64,000 nt of DNA from Phycisphaerae bacterium. Lineage in GTDB: Bacteria > Planctomycetota > Phycisphaerae > FEN-1346 > JAACEH01. Positions 9,036 to 19,042 of the stretch are shown piece after piece; the first letter of the stretch is position 1, and each line of letters opens with the position of its first letter. A model generated the notes under the pieces. That model ran no database searches. It saw nothing but the letters and a program-made list of their open reading frames with translations, and had not been told where the DNA came from. Where the stretch lies: NCBI GenBank assembly GCA_012729015.1, contig JAAYDY010000079.1, positions 1 to 64,000 on the forward strand, written 5' to 3'. Both the position numbers and the translations under genes were made by a program.

Positions 9036-10276
9036 TGGATCTTTCCCTCCTCGATGCCCCGTTCGACCTCTCTGAGTTCGTCCTTGTGAGCCGCGATCTT
9101 GCGGATGGCCTCGGCCACCTGCTTCATCTCGGTTTCCCCGTTGGTCGGCTGAACCTTGATTTCGATGTTGATGCGGTCGCAGACGGCGTCGGCTACTGGC
9201 GTCGAGACGCCTCGATAGTCCACCGGCCCGCCTTCGTGCAGCGGGCAGGAGAACGGGCATCCGCGGCCGAAGAAATCGGCCTTCGGAAACGTCGGCCAGC
9301 GCTGGATGGGCATGTAGAAGACGAGCACCGGAATGCCCTCGGCGGTGAGGGCCTTGACGAACGCCCGCCGCGGCACACCGAAGACCGCCTCGTCGTACTG
9401 GAGAATCAGATTGTAGTAGACCGGCCTGGTGTCCGGCAGGCCCGGCAGCGGGGCGATGCCGTCGACCGCGCCCAGGGCCTCCAGCAGCGTCGCCACATTG
9501 GCCCGCCGCTTCGCGTTGCCCTCATCGAGCGTCTTGATCTGCTCGGCTCCAATGGTGCCGTAGAACTCACCCATTCGCCAGTTCCGCGTGACGGCCGTCC
9601 AGGCGAAACCTCGCATCTGACGCAGGCAATGGGCGGCTTCCAGGTCGCTGGTAATGACCATGCCCCCCTCGCCCACCGACAGGTTCTTCTTCAACTGGAA
9701 GCTGAAGCACCCGAAATGGCCGATTGTGCCGACCTTGCGCCCCTTGTACTCGGCGCCATGCGCGTGAGCGCAGTCTTCAATCACCACCAGGCCGCGTTCG
9801 CGGGCGATGCCCATGATGGCGTCCATGTCGCACGGGTAGCCGTTGACGTGGACGGGCATAATGGCCCGCGTGCGCGGCGAGAGCTTCCGTCGCACGTCCT
9901 CCGGGTCGAGTCCCTGACTCGTCCTCTCGCAGTCGACGAACACCGGAATGGCGTTATTCTCCACAACGACCATGCCGGTAGCCACGAAGGTGTATGACGG
10001 CACAATCACCTCGTCACCGCAGCCGATGCCGGCCGCCGCCAGGGCTGCCTGGAGGGCCACGGTGCCGTTGGCCACGCCCACGGCATGGCCGACACCGTGA
10101 TAGGCGGCGAAAGCTTCCTCAAATCGCCCGACCTCCCGACCTGTGTGCGCACAATACACATTGCTTTCGGCGACTCGCGCAATCGCCGCCTTGACGGCCG
10201 GACTGTACTGCGGCCAGACGGGCCACGGCTCGCGGCGCACCGGCCGGCCGCCCAGAACTGCCAGTTGACTGCCCAT
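9032..10276 (-). CDS. DegT/DnrJ/EryC1/StrS aminotransferase (414 aa)
   Basis: PLP-dependent sugar aminotransferase family protein. The sequence has GVANGTVALQAAL, the VIVPSYTFVAT strand, IEDCAHAHGAEY with the cofactor-binding Asp, and FSFQLKKNLSVGEGG with the Schiff-base Lys region. Length is close to the usual 370-420 aa. The ATG at 10276 is selected because GGAGAG lies 7 nt upstream; the ATG at 10291 has no Shine-Dalgarno. It is the first structural gene of a 4-nt-overlapped operon behind an AraC regulator. Family members aminate keto-sugars or dehydrate or oxidise sugars; pairing with Gfo/Idh is common in amino-sugar or inositol metabolism. Confidence 0.92.
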   Translation of the reverse strand: MGSQLAVLGGRPVRREPWPVWPQYSPAVKAAIARVAESNVYCAHTGREVGRFEEAFAAYHGVGHAVGVANGTVALQAALAAAGIGCGDEVIVPSYTFVATGMVVVENNAIPVFVDCERTSQGLDPEDVRRKLSPRTRAIMPVHVNGYPCDMDAIMGIARERGLVVIEDCAHAHGAEYKGRKVGTIGHFGCFSFQLKKNLSVGEGGMVITSDLEAAHCLRQMRGFAWTAVTRNWRMGEFYGTIGAEQIKTLDEGNAKRRANVATLLEALGAVDGIAPLPGLPDTRPVYYNLILQYDEAVFGVPRRAFVKALTAEGIPVLVFYMPIQRWPTFPKADFFGRGCPFSCPLHEGGPVDYRGVSTPVADAVCDRINIEIKVQPTNGETEMKQVAEAIRKIAAHKDELREVERGIEEGKIQ

Positions 10277-10442
10277 GTCAGGACTCTCCATTCATCGGGT
10301 GCAACGGCACGGCGTCCCACGCGCGGCCGCCGGTGCTCGATGCATAGAGCATACGCGACGACCCGCCGGACGACAATTGGCGGTTCTTGTGATGTGCTAT
10401 GCGCATCTTACGGTGGGAGCAAACACGGACAACGGGAAGCGG

Positions 10443-11315
10443 CTATTTCGCGTCCTGAGGCCGTTGGGTCTTCTGGCGGTATGCCGCCGGCGTCAGGCCG
10501 GTCGCCCGCTTGAACTCCCGACTGAAGTGGCTCACGTCCGCGTAGCCGACGCTCCAGGTCACCACTTTCACCGGGTGGCTCGTCCGTTCCAGCAACAGCC
10601 GGGCCTGTTCGAGGCGCCGCTCGTTGACATACGTCATTGGCGGCGTGCCCACCACCTGCCGGAACCGGGCGGCGAAGTAGGTCGGCGCCAGGTGGGCCCT
10701 CTTCGCCAGACCGTCCACACTGCACTCCTCGGCAAAATGCCGGTCGATCCAACTGCGCACCGCCAGAATGGTGCGCGTCGCCTGGTCCGACGCTTCGTCG
10801 GCCCCTTCCAGCAGCATCAGCCGCAGAAACAGCACCGCTGCCTGCTTCGCCAGGGCGTCCATCAACGAGCGACGTGCCGCCGCGTCGCGGTTCTGTTCCA
10901 CCACCGCCTCCTCTGCCAACCGCTCCAGCACGCCGTAGGCGTCCGGCGCGATCGTCTTCCGCCACGGCGGCGGCTCGTGCCATGTCTTCAGCCGCTCCAG
11001 CATCTGTCGCTCTCGCCCCCGGCGAGCCACTACCGCCCCAAACACCCCCGGGTGAATGTGAATGGCCGCCATGCGGAACTCGCGTCTGACCTCGACGGCG
11101 TGAATCGTTCCTGCCGGCATCAGCAGAATCTCTCCGGCCGCCAACGTCACCGGCTCCGCGCCACACAGACGGTAGACGGCCTCCCCGCTCAGGGCCACGT
11201 TCATCTCGTGTTCCTGGTGCCTGGCGTCCGGTCGGTAGAAGTCGCTCTTGCGGTGGCTGATAATAACCAGCAGCGGCATCTCTGGCCGCGACCAACGCCT
11301 CATCGGCGGCTTCAT
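10443..11315 (-). CDS. AraC-family transcriptional regulator (290 aa)
   Basis: Transcription regulator with an N-terminal cupin-type effector domain (EMNVALSGEAVYRL, LAAGEILLMPAGTIHAVE) and a C-terminal double helix-turn-helix (SVDGLAKRAHLAPTYFAARF and WSVGYADVSHFSREFKRATG, ending in TPAAYRQ). The start at 11315 is favoured by GGAGG 9 nt upstream; the nearer ATG would abut the Shine-Dalgarno. It lies 166 nt upstream of the DegT operon on the same strand and is the likely sugar-responsive regulator of it. Confidence 0.9.
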   Translation of the reverse strand: MKPPMRRWSRPEMPLLVIISHRKSDFYRPDARHQEHEMNVALSGEAVYRLCGAEPVTLAAGEILLMPAGTIHAVEVRREFRMAAIHIHPGVFGAVVARRGRERQMLERLKTWHEPPPWRKTIAPDAYGVLERLAEEAVVEQNRDAAARRSLMDALAKQAAVLFLRLMLLEGADEASDQATRTILAVRSWIDRHFAEECSVDGLAKRAHLAPTYFAARFRQVVGTPPMTYVNERRLEQARLLLERTSHPVKVVTWSVGYADVSHFSREFKRATGLTPAAYRQKTQRPQDAK

Positions 11316-11556
11316 GGGCAGCATCCTCCGAGCATCCGTCAACCCAGAGTACCATGAAAGCATTGAAGCAGTCCAGCGAAAGCAGACGACCGCAGGCGGC
11401 CTCGGCCTGAGGCTGCGGATTGCAGAGGCTTCTCCCCCAACAAGTTGTCCTCACCTCAAGCCCCATCCTCAGAAGGCTGCCCCCCCCGATACACAAGCAC
11501 GGCAACAGATGGCCTATTGCCCCCGTTTGCTCTTTTCCGGTCCGGACTTTTTCCTT

Positions 11557-11585
11557 TTGCCTTTTTTTGCATTCCGTGCTATCTT
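11557..11585 (+). promoter_or_regulatory. Sigma70-type promoter of the giant PEP-CTERM gene
   Basis: TTGCCT (11557-11562) and TATCTT (11580-11585) are separated by exactly 17 nt. A start near 11592 gives a leader of about 150 nt. The same -10 hexamer and spacing occur in the promoter at 24043. Confidence 0.6.
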
Positions 11586-11591
11586 TCAAGT

Positions 11592-11699
11592 GAGGGTACG
11601 CTGGCCGGGGGGCCGGCGTGTATCGCTAACCGGGGATCTTCGACCCGTTGCCGCCCGTACACAGGGGCAGCCGCGGGCCGGGAATCTCCGGTTTTTTTG
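11592..11699 (+). promoter_or_regulatory. Structured 5' leader with intrinsic-terminator hairpin
   Basis: Inside the predicted leader, GCTGGCC and GGCCGGC form a small hairpin (11600-11617). Then AACCGGGGAT (11628-11637) pairs with ATCTCCGGTT (11684-11693; one G-U) and is followed by a T7 run, a terminator placed before the gene rather than after it. GTGTA (11618-11622) and TACAC (11658-11662) could form a competing pairing. This is the layout of a transcription-attenuation leader or riboswitch; no known aptamer is recognised. Confidence 0.45.
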
Positions 11700-11744
11700 T
11701 GCGCCGACAGCGTCTCGGGCACGGGGTCACGAGGAGGGGTTGCG

Positions 11745-14700
11745 ATGGGGATTGATGCAGAGCGCGGATGCCGCGCGGCGGCTCGGTGGTTGGTGGGCGT
11801 AATGAGCGTTCTCCTGCTGATTGGGGGGACGGCTTCGGCCCAGGGCCTGTACGTGCCGGGGCCGTGGTACGATCAGGACAAGTACAACGACTACGGGATC
11901 GGGCGAACGAGCAATTACTGGAGTTCACTCCTGGGCCCGAACTCGGTCGGTCAGTATCTCGTCATAGACGAGTGGGTTCCGGCCCTGGCCTGGAGCGACT
12001 ACCTCCCCAGCGACACGAACCGCAACTACAGAATCGATCCGGGGGAGACTTGGACCCAGTACAGGGTCCACGCTGTCGAGACGGGGGTTCCGGGCGAGTA
12101 CGAACTGGTGTACTGGCACGACATCGACGGCGATGACGCCTTCACGTCTGCCGATCCGACTTTTTCCAGCCTGCCCTGGGACACCAACGGCAACTTCTAC
12201 CGCGACGACGGCGAGGACTGGTCCGTCTGGCGCGCGGCCAACGACAACAGTTGCTGGGCGGCGGCGGCTTCAAACATCATGAGCTACGTCGACGGCGACA
12301 CCGGGCGCTATCACCCGAGCATGTACGAGAACGGCGTAGACTACTGGGACACCCAGGGCGACGACCTGCACTTCTGGACAGATGGCGGGCAACCGGACGA
12401 GATGCTTGAAGACTGGGGTTTTGACGATTCGAGCATCACGGCCAATTACTGGGGGAACAGAGACTGGTGGAGTGACAGCCCGTTTCCGTACATCCGGTCG
12501 CATCTGGAGTTGGGCATCCCCGTGACTTTCAGCGTGTCGTGGGCAGACGATGCAGGAGCTCATGAGTTCACGGTCTATGGCATGGACGAGACCACCCACA
12601 CGCTTCTGATCGCCGACTCCGACAGCGACCGGGGCAACACCGAGTTCTACGAGATCTCCTACAGGTATGAAAACGACTGGTTCCAGATCGACTGGGACAA
12701 TCTGGGGCTCTGGCCGGAGGACATGGTCTACAAGGTCACCTCGCTGGGCCACAAGACCACCGGCGTATTCGGCGGGCCGGAGCGGTCCTGGTTTGAGGAC
12801 GCCTGGGTGAACGGCATGCCCGGCTCAACGAGCGTGGCCGTGATCGGGTCGCTGGACCCGGAAGTCCCGGCCCACGTCCGCCTGACGCCGTTCGGCACGG
12901 GCCTGAACGAGCAGACCGAGGCCCGGGCCGGACGTCTGATCATCAACGACGGATCGGGACTCACGGCCGAGGCGGGCACGACGTTGAGCCTCGGCTCGCT
13001 GCACGTCAAGCACGGCGCCCACATGACGATCGACGGTTCCTCCGTCGACATCAGCAGCAACGCCGTCTGCGACGGCCAGTTCAACATGGCCGGCGGCTAC
13101 GGCGATATCAACTTCTTCTACGTCGGCACACAGACCCCCGGTCTGGTGGTGCAGTCCGGCGGAATCCTCCAGGTGGGCACATTGTCCCTCGGTTGGGACC
13201 CGCTGGTCCAAGGCGGCCTGAACGTCACACAGGGCAACTTCACCAGCACGCCCGAGGGCGAGTACCGCCTGACCAACGGGTCGCTCACCACCGTGTCTGA
13301 GCGAATCGGCTACGACGGGGTCGGCGTGTTCCGGCAGACCGGCGGCGTCCACCTGTACGGCGACTCCATGACACTCGGATGCAAGGCCGGCTCGCAGGGC
13401 TCGTACCTGCTCAGCGCCGGGCTGTTGCAGACGGGCCCCGGCGGGGCCGAGACGATCATCGGCGACGGCGGCTCGGGCACGCTCTCGATTTCGCAGTTCG
13501 GCCAGTTCCAGGCCCAGGGCAACCTCATCGTCGGCAAGCAGGCGTCATCCACCAACAACTACATCGACCTCTCAGGCTATGGCAAGCTCACCGTGGCCGG
13601 CGATGAATACCTCGGCTACAACGGATCCGTCGATGTCACGCAGAACACCAACAGCATGGGCCTGCACAGCGTCACCGGAACGCTGCGCATGGGGTACGGC
13701 TCTGGCAGCAACGCCGATTATCTTCTCCAGGCCGGAAAGCTGGATGTGGCCAACGAGATCCTCGGCGTGCGGGGGACGGCACAGTTCGCCCAGCAGGGCG
13801 GCCTGCACGAGGCGGGCCAACTGGTGATGGCGGAGGAAGCGGGTTCGAACGCGACGTACCTGATGGTCGGCGGAGTCCTCGACGTCACCGGCGGTGCGAT
13901 GATCGGCATGGGCGGGACGGCAACCGTGCTCCAGGGGAATGACGCGGAGGTCGCGATCCAGTATGCGCTCTCGCTGGGTGGACAGTCAGGCAGCCAGGGC
14001 AACTACACCCTTGGCGGCGCTGCGACGCTCGAAACCGCAGCCACGACGGTCGGACTCGCGGGAAACGGCGAGTTCTCCCAGACGGGCGGAAGCCACAACG
14101 CAGGCATTCGCCTGCTCCTGGGCGACGAGCCGACCGGCGACGGTACGTACACCCTTGACGGCGGCAGCCTGTGGGCCGCCCGCGCGGTGATCGGTCGCGA
14201 CGGAACCGGGCTGGTCGATCAGAGCGCGGGGCTGGCCGAGTTCGGCCTGGGTCTCAAGCTCGGCGAGCACGCGGGCAGCACGGGCAATTACAGGCTGAGC
14301 GGAGGCACGCTGCGAACCTCAGGCGTGGTGGTAGGCGACCTCGGCCACGCCGGCTTCACCCTGATCGGCGGAACGCTCGACGTGACCGAAGGCGTTGTGG
14401 ACGTTGCACTGGCCGAGGGGTCCGCGGTGCGATTCCTCAGAGTCAGCGGAGGCACGTTGATCGCCGACACCTTGGACCTGCACACGCGCGGCAGACTTTA
14501 CACCGAAGGCCAGGGCACGCTCCGGCTCAACCAGGCGTTCCTCAATGACGCCGCCGGCGTCGCCCTGGACGACGTCTCGGTCCAGGCGCTGCAGATCGGC
14601 CACAACGGCCGCGACGACGACACCACCTTCACCCTGGGAATCAATCAGAACCTCCAGGCCGAGGATGTCATGGTCGGCTACAACCTCGCCCACCACTTCA

Positions 14701-17426
14701 CCGAGGTTCAGATGTCCCAGGGAGCGAAGATCACCGCCGGACACATGTACCTCGGCTACGGGCAGGACACCATCGGCCGCATCACGCTCGACAAGCTCCA
14801 GACCGGCCTCATCGCCGACTATCTGTACGTCGGTTACAACAGCGAGGGCGATGTCGCTCAGTCCAAGGGCGTCACCAGCGTTGCCGAGTCGCTGTACGTC
14901 GGCTTCATGCCCGGCAGCGTGGGACGATATACGCTCTCGGGCGGCATGGTCGTGGCCGGCGACGAAGCCGTCGGCGTTCTGGGCGAGGGCACGGTATCGC
15001 ACTGGGGCGGCACGAACAAGGTCGCCGGGAGTCTGTTCATCGGCTATGGCCCCTCAGGCGACGGGCGTTACATCCTGGACGGCGGCACGCTGGAGGCGGG
15101 TGAGATTCTCGTCGGCCGCAACGGCGGCAAGGGCTACCTCTCGATTGGTCCCACCAGCATCCTCGATGCCGATCGGATCGTCGTCTCGGCCAACGGCCGG
15201 ATCGCCGGCAGCCGCGACTGGGCGATGTCGAGCGTCCTGGAGGTCGTCGGCGGCAATCTGATCATGGACACGGATTGCGATCTGAACCTGGTCGGCGACA
15301 GCACGACAGTCCTTAGCGGGGGCAACATCGTGGCCGACGACGTACACTTGGGCGACGACGGCACAATGCTGATGACGGCGAAGCTCCAGCAGAGCGGCGG
15401 CGCCCTGTACGCCAATCGCGAGTTGATCATCGGCCCGAACGGGAGCAACCTGGGGCTCTACACGATGACCGGCGGGGAGATGACCACCGGGCACTTCGCG
15501 ATCGGCAACCGCGCGCCCGGCCGGATGGAACAGTCGGGCGGAACCGTCGAGGCCAGCCAGCAGGTATCCCTCGGGGTCTACAGCCGAGGTGACGGCGTAT
15601 ACAATCTGTCCGGCGGAAGCCTGCGGACGCCCAGCATCGAGTTCGGCGGCGATGGCAAAGGCGTCTTCAACTGGACCGGCGGCGACCTGTTCACTGAGAT
15701 GGTTCGGCTCCGCGCGCAGTGCGAGATGAATGTCGATGTGGACTGGGTCTTCAGCGGCCAGATCCGGGCCATCGGCGGCACACTGGCGATGGGCGACAAT
15801 ACGCTGACGCTGGTCAACGCGGCGGAAGATTTCGACAACCCCACACGCCTGAGCGTGGGGGTCGGCCAAGCCACCGTCGGTGAATTGTCGGTCCTGGCGC
15901 TGAGCGAGTACGTGCAGAGCGGCCAGGGCAAGGCCACGATCGACCGCCTGACGATTAACTCCGGGACTGTCAGCATCCAGGGCGGCACGCTGACCAGCGA
16001 TCGGGTGGTCGTGGCGATGGGCAGCCCGCTGCCGTACGTGTATCATGGCGGCCTGTATGACCAGACCGGCGGCACGGTGAACGCGGGCGAGTTCATCGTG
16101 AGCTACCTGCAGAACACGCAGGGCCAGGCCAACCTCAGCGGCACTGGACAGTTGAACACCAACGCCACGCGGATCGGCATCCAGAGCTATGGCCAGTTCT
16201 ACCAGACCGGCGGCTCCCACGTCGTCCAGGGCGATCTTTCGGTCGGCGAGTCCTGGGCCGTCGAGGACCAGAACCGCTACACGCTCGACGACGGCGACCT
16301 CCTGACCCAGCGTACGTGCGTCGGGACGACCGGCTGGGGCGATTTCCGCCAGGGCGGCGGCGTCCACCAGATTGCCACCTCGCTTGACCTCGGGCCACAG
16401 GGCGTGGACCTTGGGCACCAGGCCTTCGGCAACTACGAGCTCAAGGACGGCCTGCTGGCGGCCCCGACGATCAACATTGAGGGACACGTCGGAACGCATT
16501 CGCGGGGCAACCTGTTCCTGTCCGGCGGCGAGCTTCAGACGCAGTCCATCCGCGTCGGCCAGGGGGGCGGCCTCGTCGCCAACAACGACTGGACCTTCAC
16601 CGACATCGCCGTCGATCTTTCCGACGGGGGATACCTCGACCACGGCTACCAGGTCACGATGCTCAACTCGGCCGTCTCGATGCGCGACGGCGAGTGGTAC
16701 GGCGATACGGTGCGGCTCGAGTCCAGCCACGGACACAGGACCATCGTCAGCGGGTACGGGTACGTCGAGGTGTGGGGCGAGCTGTACAACGCCGGACGCG
16801 TCATCGCCGACGGATTCGGCGAGGACCGCATGCTGGACCTGTCGCAGGTGGCCGCCGTCACCCGTGCCGAGTCGAACACTGGCCATTGGGGTTGGTTTGC
16901 CCGGAATCAGGGCGCCTTGACGCTGCCAACCGTCACCCTGACCGGCGACGGCGTCTACGCCTTCGGCGATGATCCCGCCATGGGCCTGCCGGCCCTGGTC
17001 AACAGCGTGCAGATGACCGTCTACGGCCTGAACATCGCCAACGAGACGGGTTGCACCGTGACCCTGTTGTCGCCCAACGACAGCACGCTGCCTGCGGCCG
17101 ATGTGCGGTTCGTCGGCGTCTGGGATTTCCTCCTGCCCGACGGGAGCAGCCTGCAATCGGCCGACCTGGCGTTCCGGTACGACAACCTCTATGCCGCCCG
17201 GCTGGGCATGGTGGAGGCCGACCTGCGCGTCCTGCACTTCGATGGGAAGGCATGGCTGGACGTCACGTCCGGGCTCGACACACTGAACCACCTGATCTAC
17301 GCACAGGGTGTCGAGTCGTTCTCATACTATGCGGTGGGGGCAGTGCCCGAACCGGCGACCGCCGTCGTCTTGTTGGGAGGTCTCGCCCTGCTCCTGGCGC
17401 GACGACGAACAGAACGGAGCCGCTGA
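11745..17426 (+). CDS. Giant PEP-CTERM repeat protein with cysteine-peptidase-like N-terminus (1893 aa)
   Basis: Exported surface protein. A long signal peptide (VGVMSVLLLIGGTASAQ) is followed at about residues 160-330 by a papain-fold-like segment with SCWAAAASNIM (candidate nucleophile Cys near 168), GAHEFTVYG (candidate His near 270) and an Asp-rich strand ADSDSD, resembling C39/IdeS-type Cys-Trp-Ala-Ala peptidases. About 1400 residues of beta-strand repeats follow, in units like GxYxLxGGxL...xxxVGxxGxGxFxQTGG, as in parallel beta-helix passenger repeats. The C-terminus is VPEPATAVVLLGGLALLLARRR, the PEP-CTERM signal recognised by exosortase. The start at 11745 has GAGGAGGGG about 5 nt upstream. 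It may be a cell-envelope-anchored protease or adhesin; activity is inferred from motif order only. Confidence 0.88.
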   Translation: MGIDAERGCRAAARWLVGVMSVLLLIGGTASAQGLYVPGPWYDQDKYNDYGIGRTSNYWSSLLGPNSVGQYLVIDEWVPALAWSDYLPSDTNRNYRIDPGETWTQYRVHAVETGVPGEYELVYWHDIDGDDAFTSADPTFSSLPWDTNGNFYRDDGEDWSVWRAANDNSCWAAAASNIMSYVDGDTGRYHPSMYENGVDYWDTQGDDLHFWTDGGQPDEMLEDWGFDDSSITANYWGNRDWWSDSPFPYIRSHLELGIPVTFSVSWADDAGAHEFTVYGMDETTHTLLIADSDSDRGNTEFYEISYRYENDWFQIDWDNLGLWPEDMVYKVTSLGHKTTGVFGGPERSWFEDAWVNGMPGSTSVAVIGSLDPEVPAHVRLTPFGTGLNEQTEARAGRLIINDGSGLTAEAGTTLSLGSLHVKHGAHMTIDGSSVDISSNAVCDGQFNMAGGYGDINFFYVGTQTPGLVVQSGGILQVGTLSLGWDPLVQGGLNVTQGNFTSTPEGEYRLTNGSLTTVSERIGYDGVGVFRQTGGVHLYGDSMTLGCKAGSQGSYLLSAGLLQTGPGGAETIIGDGGSGTLSISQFGQFQAQGNLIVGKQASSTNNYIDLSGYGKLTVAGDEYLGYNGSVDVTQNTNSMGLHSVTGTLRMGYGSGSNADYLLQAGKLDVANEILGVRGTAQFAQQGGLHEAGQLVMAEEAGSNATYLMVGGVLDVTGGAMIGMGGTATVLQGNDAEVAIQYALSLGGQSGSQGNYTLGGAATLETAATTVGLAGNGEFSQTGGSHNAGIRLLLGDEPTGDGTYTLDGGSLWAARAVIGRDGTGLVDQSAGLAEFGLGLKLGEHAGSTGNYRLSGGTLRTSGVVVGDLGHAGFTLIGGTLDVTEGVVDVALAEGSAVRFLRVSGGTLIADTLDLHTRGRLYTEGQGTLRLNQAFLNDAAGVALDDVSVQALQIGHNGRDDDTTFTLGINQNLQAEDVMVGYNLAHHFTEVQMSQGAKITAGHMYLGYGQDTIGRITLDKLQTGLIADYLYVGYNSEGDVAQSKGVTSVAESLYVGFMPGSVGRYTLSGGMVVAGDEAVGVLGEGTVSHWGGTNKVAGSLFIGYGPSGDGRYILDGGTLEAGEILVGRNGGKGYLSIGPTSILDADRIVVSANGRIAGSRDWAMSSVLEVVGGNLIMDTDCDLNLVGDSTTVLSGGNIVADDVHLGDDGTMLMTAKLQQSGGALYANRELIIGPNGSNLGLYTMTGGEMTTGHFAIGNRAPGRMEQSGGTVEASQQVSLGVYSRGDGVYNLSGGSLRTPSIEFGGDGKGVFNWTGGDLFTEMVRLRAQCEMNVDVDWVFSGQIRAIGGTLAMGDNTLTLVNAAEDFDNPTRLSVGVGQATVGELSVLALSEYVQSGQGKATIDRLTINSGTVSIQGGTLTSDRVVVAMGSPLPYVYHGGLYDQTGGTVNAGEFIVSYLQNTQGQANLSGTGQLNTNATRIGIQSYGQFYQTGGSHVVQGDLSVGESWAVEDQNRYTLDDGDLLTQRTCVGTTGWGDFRQGGGVHQIATSLDLGPQGVDLGHQAFGNYELKDGLLAAPTINIEGHVGTHSRGNLFLSGGELQTQSIRVGQGGGLVANNDWTFTDIAVDLSDGGYLDHGYQVTMLNSAVSMRDGEWYGDTVRLESSHGHRTIVSGYGYVEVWGELYNAGRVIADGFGEDRMLDLSQVAAVTRAESNTGHWGWFARNQGALTLPTVTLTGDGVYAFGDDPAMGLPALVNSVQMTVYGLNIANETGCTVTLLSPNDSTLPAADVRFVGVWDFLLPDGSSLQSADLAFRYDNLYAARLGMVEADLRVLHFDGKAWLDVTSGLDTLNHLIYAQGVESFSYYAVGAVPEPATAVVLLGGLALLLARRRTERSR

Positions 17427-17581
17427 TACTGCAACGCCACAGCGTGCCATTGGGAGAGCAGGCCTCGAAACGACTCGCGGTCGGCACAGGGATCTGGCCC
17501 AGCGCATCGGTTCGCCCAGGCGGCGTGCCTTCGAGCGTGTAACCGGCGGCGCCGGGGGCAAGGATCTCAATGCCGCCCTCC

Positions 17582-18733
17582 TCAACGCCTCGGGGCAGGT
17601 CCGATGCTGTCGGTGAGTCGCAGGTCCAGAGGGATGCGAATGCTTGCCGGCCTGGGGTTGCCGTCCAGCATCTTGGCGGCAAGCTCCAGGACGCACTCGG
17701 CCGCCCTGCGATGGTTGATCTCGAGCGTCGTCAGGGGGATGCCTCCGGGGGTGCGCAGTTCGCTCTCTCCGGGGCTGAACATGGCCAGACTCATGTCCTC
17801 CGGGATCCTCAGGCGGGCAAACGGCGGATCGCCAAGGAAGCGTTCCACCCAGTACGCCGACGTCAACACCACCGCCGTCGGTCGCTTGCGTTGCCGAAGG
17901 ATGTCCGTGAACAGATTCCTGTTCTGTGCGAGAGCCGGCACCCAGGGCAGAATGCGCAGCGGAACGGTACAGTCCTGGAGCAACCCGCACTGTTCGAGGT
18001 GCTCGGTCCACGTCCCGACCATATTCCTGCTGCATGGTGAGTCCTCGGCGGAGAAGTGACTGACCATACAAAGGTCGCGGTGGCCGTGTCGCACAAGCAC
18101 GTCGATGAGTTGACGTGTGGGCCGGTCTCCATCCACCAGGACGGCGGGCACCTGGAGCCACGGGAAGCGGCGGTTGAGGAGCACGACCGGAAACTTCTGG
18201 TCCCGCAACAGGAAAAGGGCCGGAGCGTAACTGGGTTGGAAACCCAGGCATACCGCAGCCTGATAGCCGTGGTCCGCAAGGGACCGTGTGGACGCAAGCT
18301 GATTTCGTAGCGGCAGCGGCACGACCGTGGCCTCCCCCCCGTGCGCGGCGGCCAGTTGCATCAGGTTCCGCACAAAGGCCACGTGAAACAGGCTCACGGA
18401 GGTGGCCAGCGGCAAGTACTCCTCAGGCATGAGTATGGCGAGTCGCAGACCGAGTTGTTGCCGCGAGGCGTTTCGCCTCGGTGGCCGAAGAAGCCTGCGT
18501 GACCGGGTTGCCGCCCCGGGCAGCACCAACACGGGCTTGCGGCCCCGCAGACGGATGATGTGGTAATCCGAGAGTCGGTGCAGGGCCTTCAGGACGGTTG
18601 ACCGCGACGCGCCCAGGGTGCAGCACAGTTCCCGGCTCGGGGGAAGCGTGCCGCCGGCAGCCCAGGCTCCTGCGCTCAACCGCCGCAGCAAATCCGCTGC
18701 AATGTCCCCAACAATCTCCGGTCGTCCTCGCAT
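17582..18733 (-). CDS. GntR-type wHTH / LacI-like sugar-binding regulator (383 aa)
   Basis: Transcription regulator with an N-terminal GntR winged helix (IAADLLRRLSAGAWAAGGTLPPSRELCCTLGASRSTVLKAL) and a C-terminal periplasmic-binding-protein-like effector domain (LAILMPEE..., VVLLNRRFPW, VLVDGD, HGHRDLCMVS, LTSAYWVERF, LTTLEINHRRAAE). This is the AraR-like domain architecture used for sugar sensing. The start at 18733 has GGAGG 9 nt upstream. It is divergent from the modular glycosidase-like gene at 19043, with 309 nt between, and is its probable regulator. Confidence 0.85.
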   Translation of the reverse strand: MRGRPEIVGDIAADLLRRLSAGAWAAGGTLPPSRELCCTLGASRSTVLKALHRLSDYHIIRLRGRKPVLVLPGAATRSRRLLRPPRRNASRQQLGLRLAILMPEEYLPLATSVSLFHVAFVRNLMQLAAAHGGEATVVPLPLRNQLASTRSLADHGYQAAVCLGFQPSYAPALFLLRDQKFPVVLLNRRFPWLQVPAVLVDGDRPTRQLIDVLVRHGHRDLCMVSHFSAEDSPCSRNMVGTWTEHLEQCGLLQDCTVPLRILPWVPALAQNRNLFTDILRQRKRPTAVVLTSAYWVERFLGDPPFARLRIPEDMSLAMFSPGESELRTPGGIPLTTLEINHRRAAECVLELAAKMLDGNPRPASIRIPLDLRLTDSIGPAPRR

Positions 18734-19042
18734 AGACGTGCGCCTCCAGACATCAGTGTGCAGGCGGCGTGGACCAAAAAACACTGGTTGAAAAAATACG
18801 GAACGCCGTGCTCGGCGTCAAGGAATTCTGTTCGCGGGCCCCGTATCCGCGGCCGCCGTGAGAGCACTCGCCGGCGCCTAAGCGCCTACGGGCGCTTCAC
18901 TTCCAGAAGTCCGCAATATCGCTGCCGCCCCGCTCGCCTTGAACAGCAAATGGTATGGATGTGAAATGGCACGCGCGTGACAATGATGGGCGCGTACGGC
19001 ATATCGCCTTTTCACTTCGTTGTCACTTTTGGGAGGATCACG
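18734..19042. other. Divergent intergenic region
   Basis: About 310 nt between the divergent regulator and the glycosidase-like gene, without a convincing gene. It holds a GGCGCC-centred palindromic patch near 18875 and a weak plus-strand promoter candidate (TTGAAC about 17 nt before TGAAAT, near 18940-18970). Operators for the GntR/LacI-type protein would be expected here but cannot be assigned. Confidence 0.35.

Noticed and set aside
9784..10320. Long open frames on the strand opposite to and beside the DegT aminotransferase
   Set aside because: They are mirror frames of a high-GC coding gene and have no homology-like motifs.
11592..11699. Known riboswitch (cyclic-di-GMP type) before the PEP-CTERM gene
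   Set aside because: The conserved bases of the aptamer are not visible; only the hairpin and T tract are supported.
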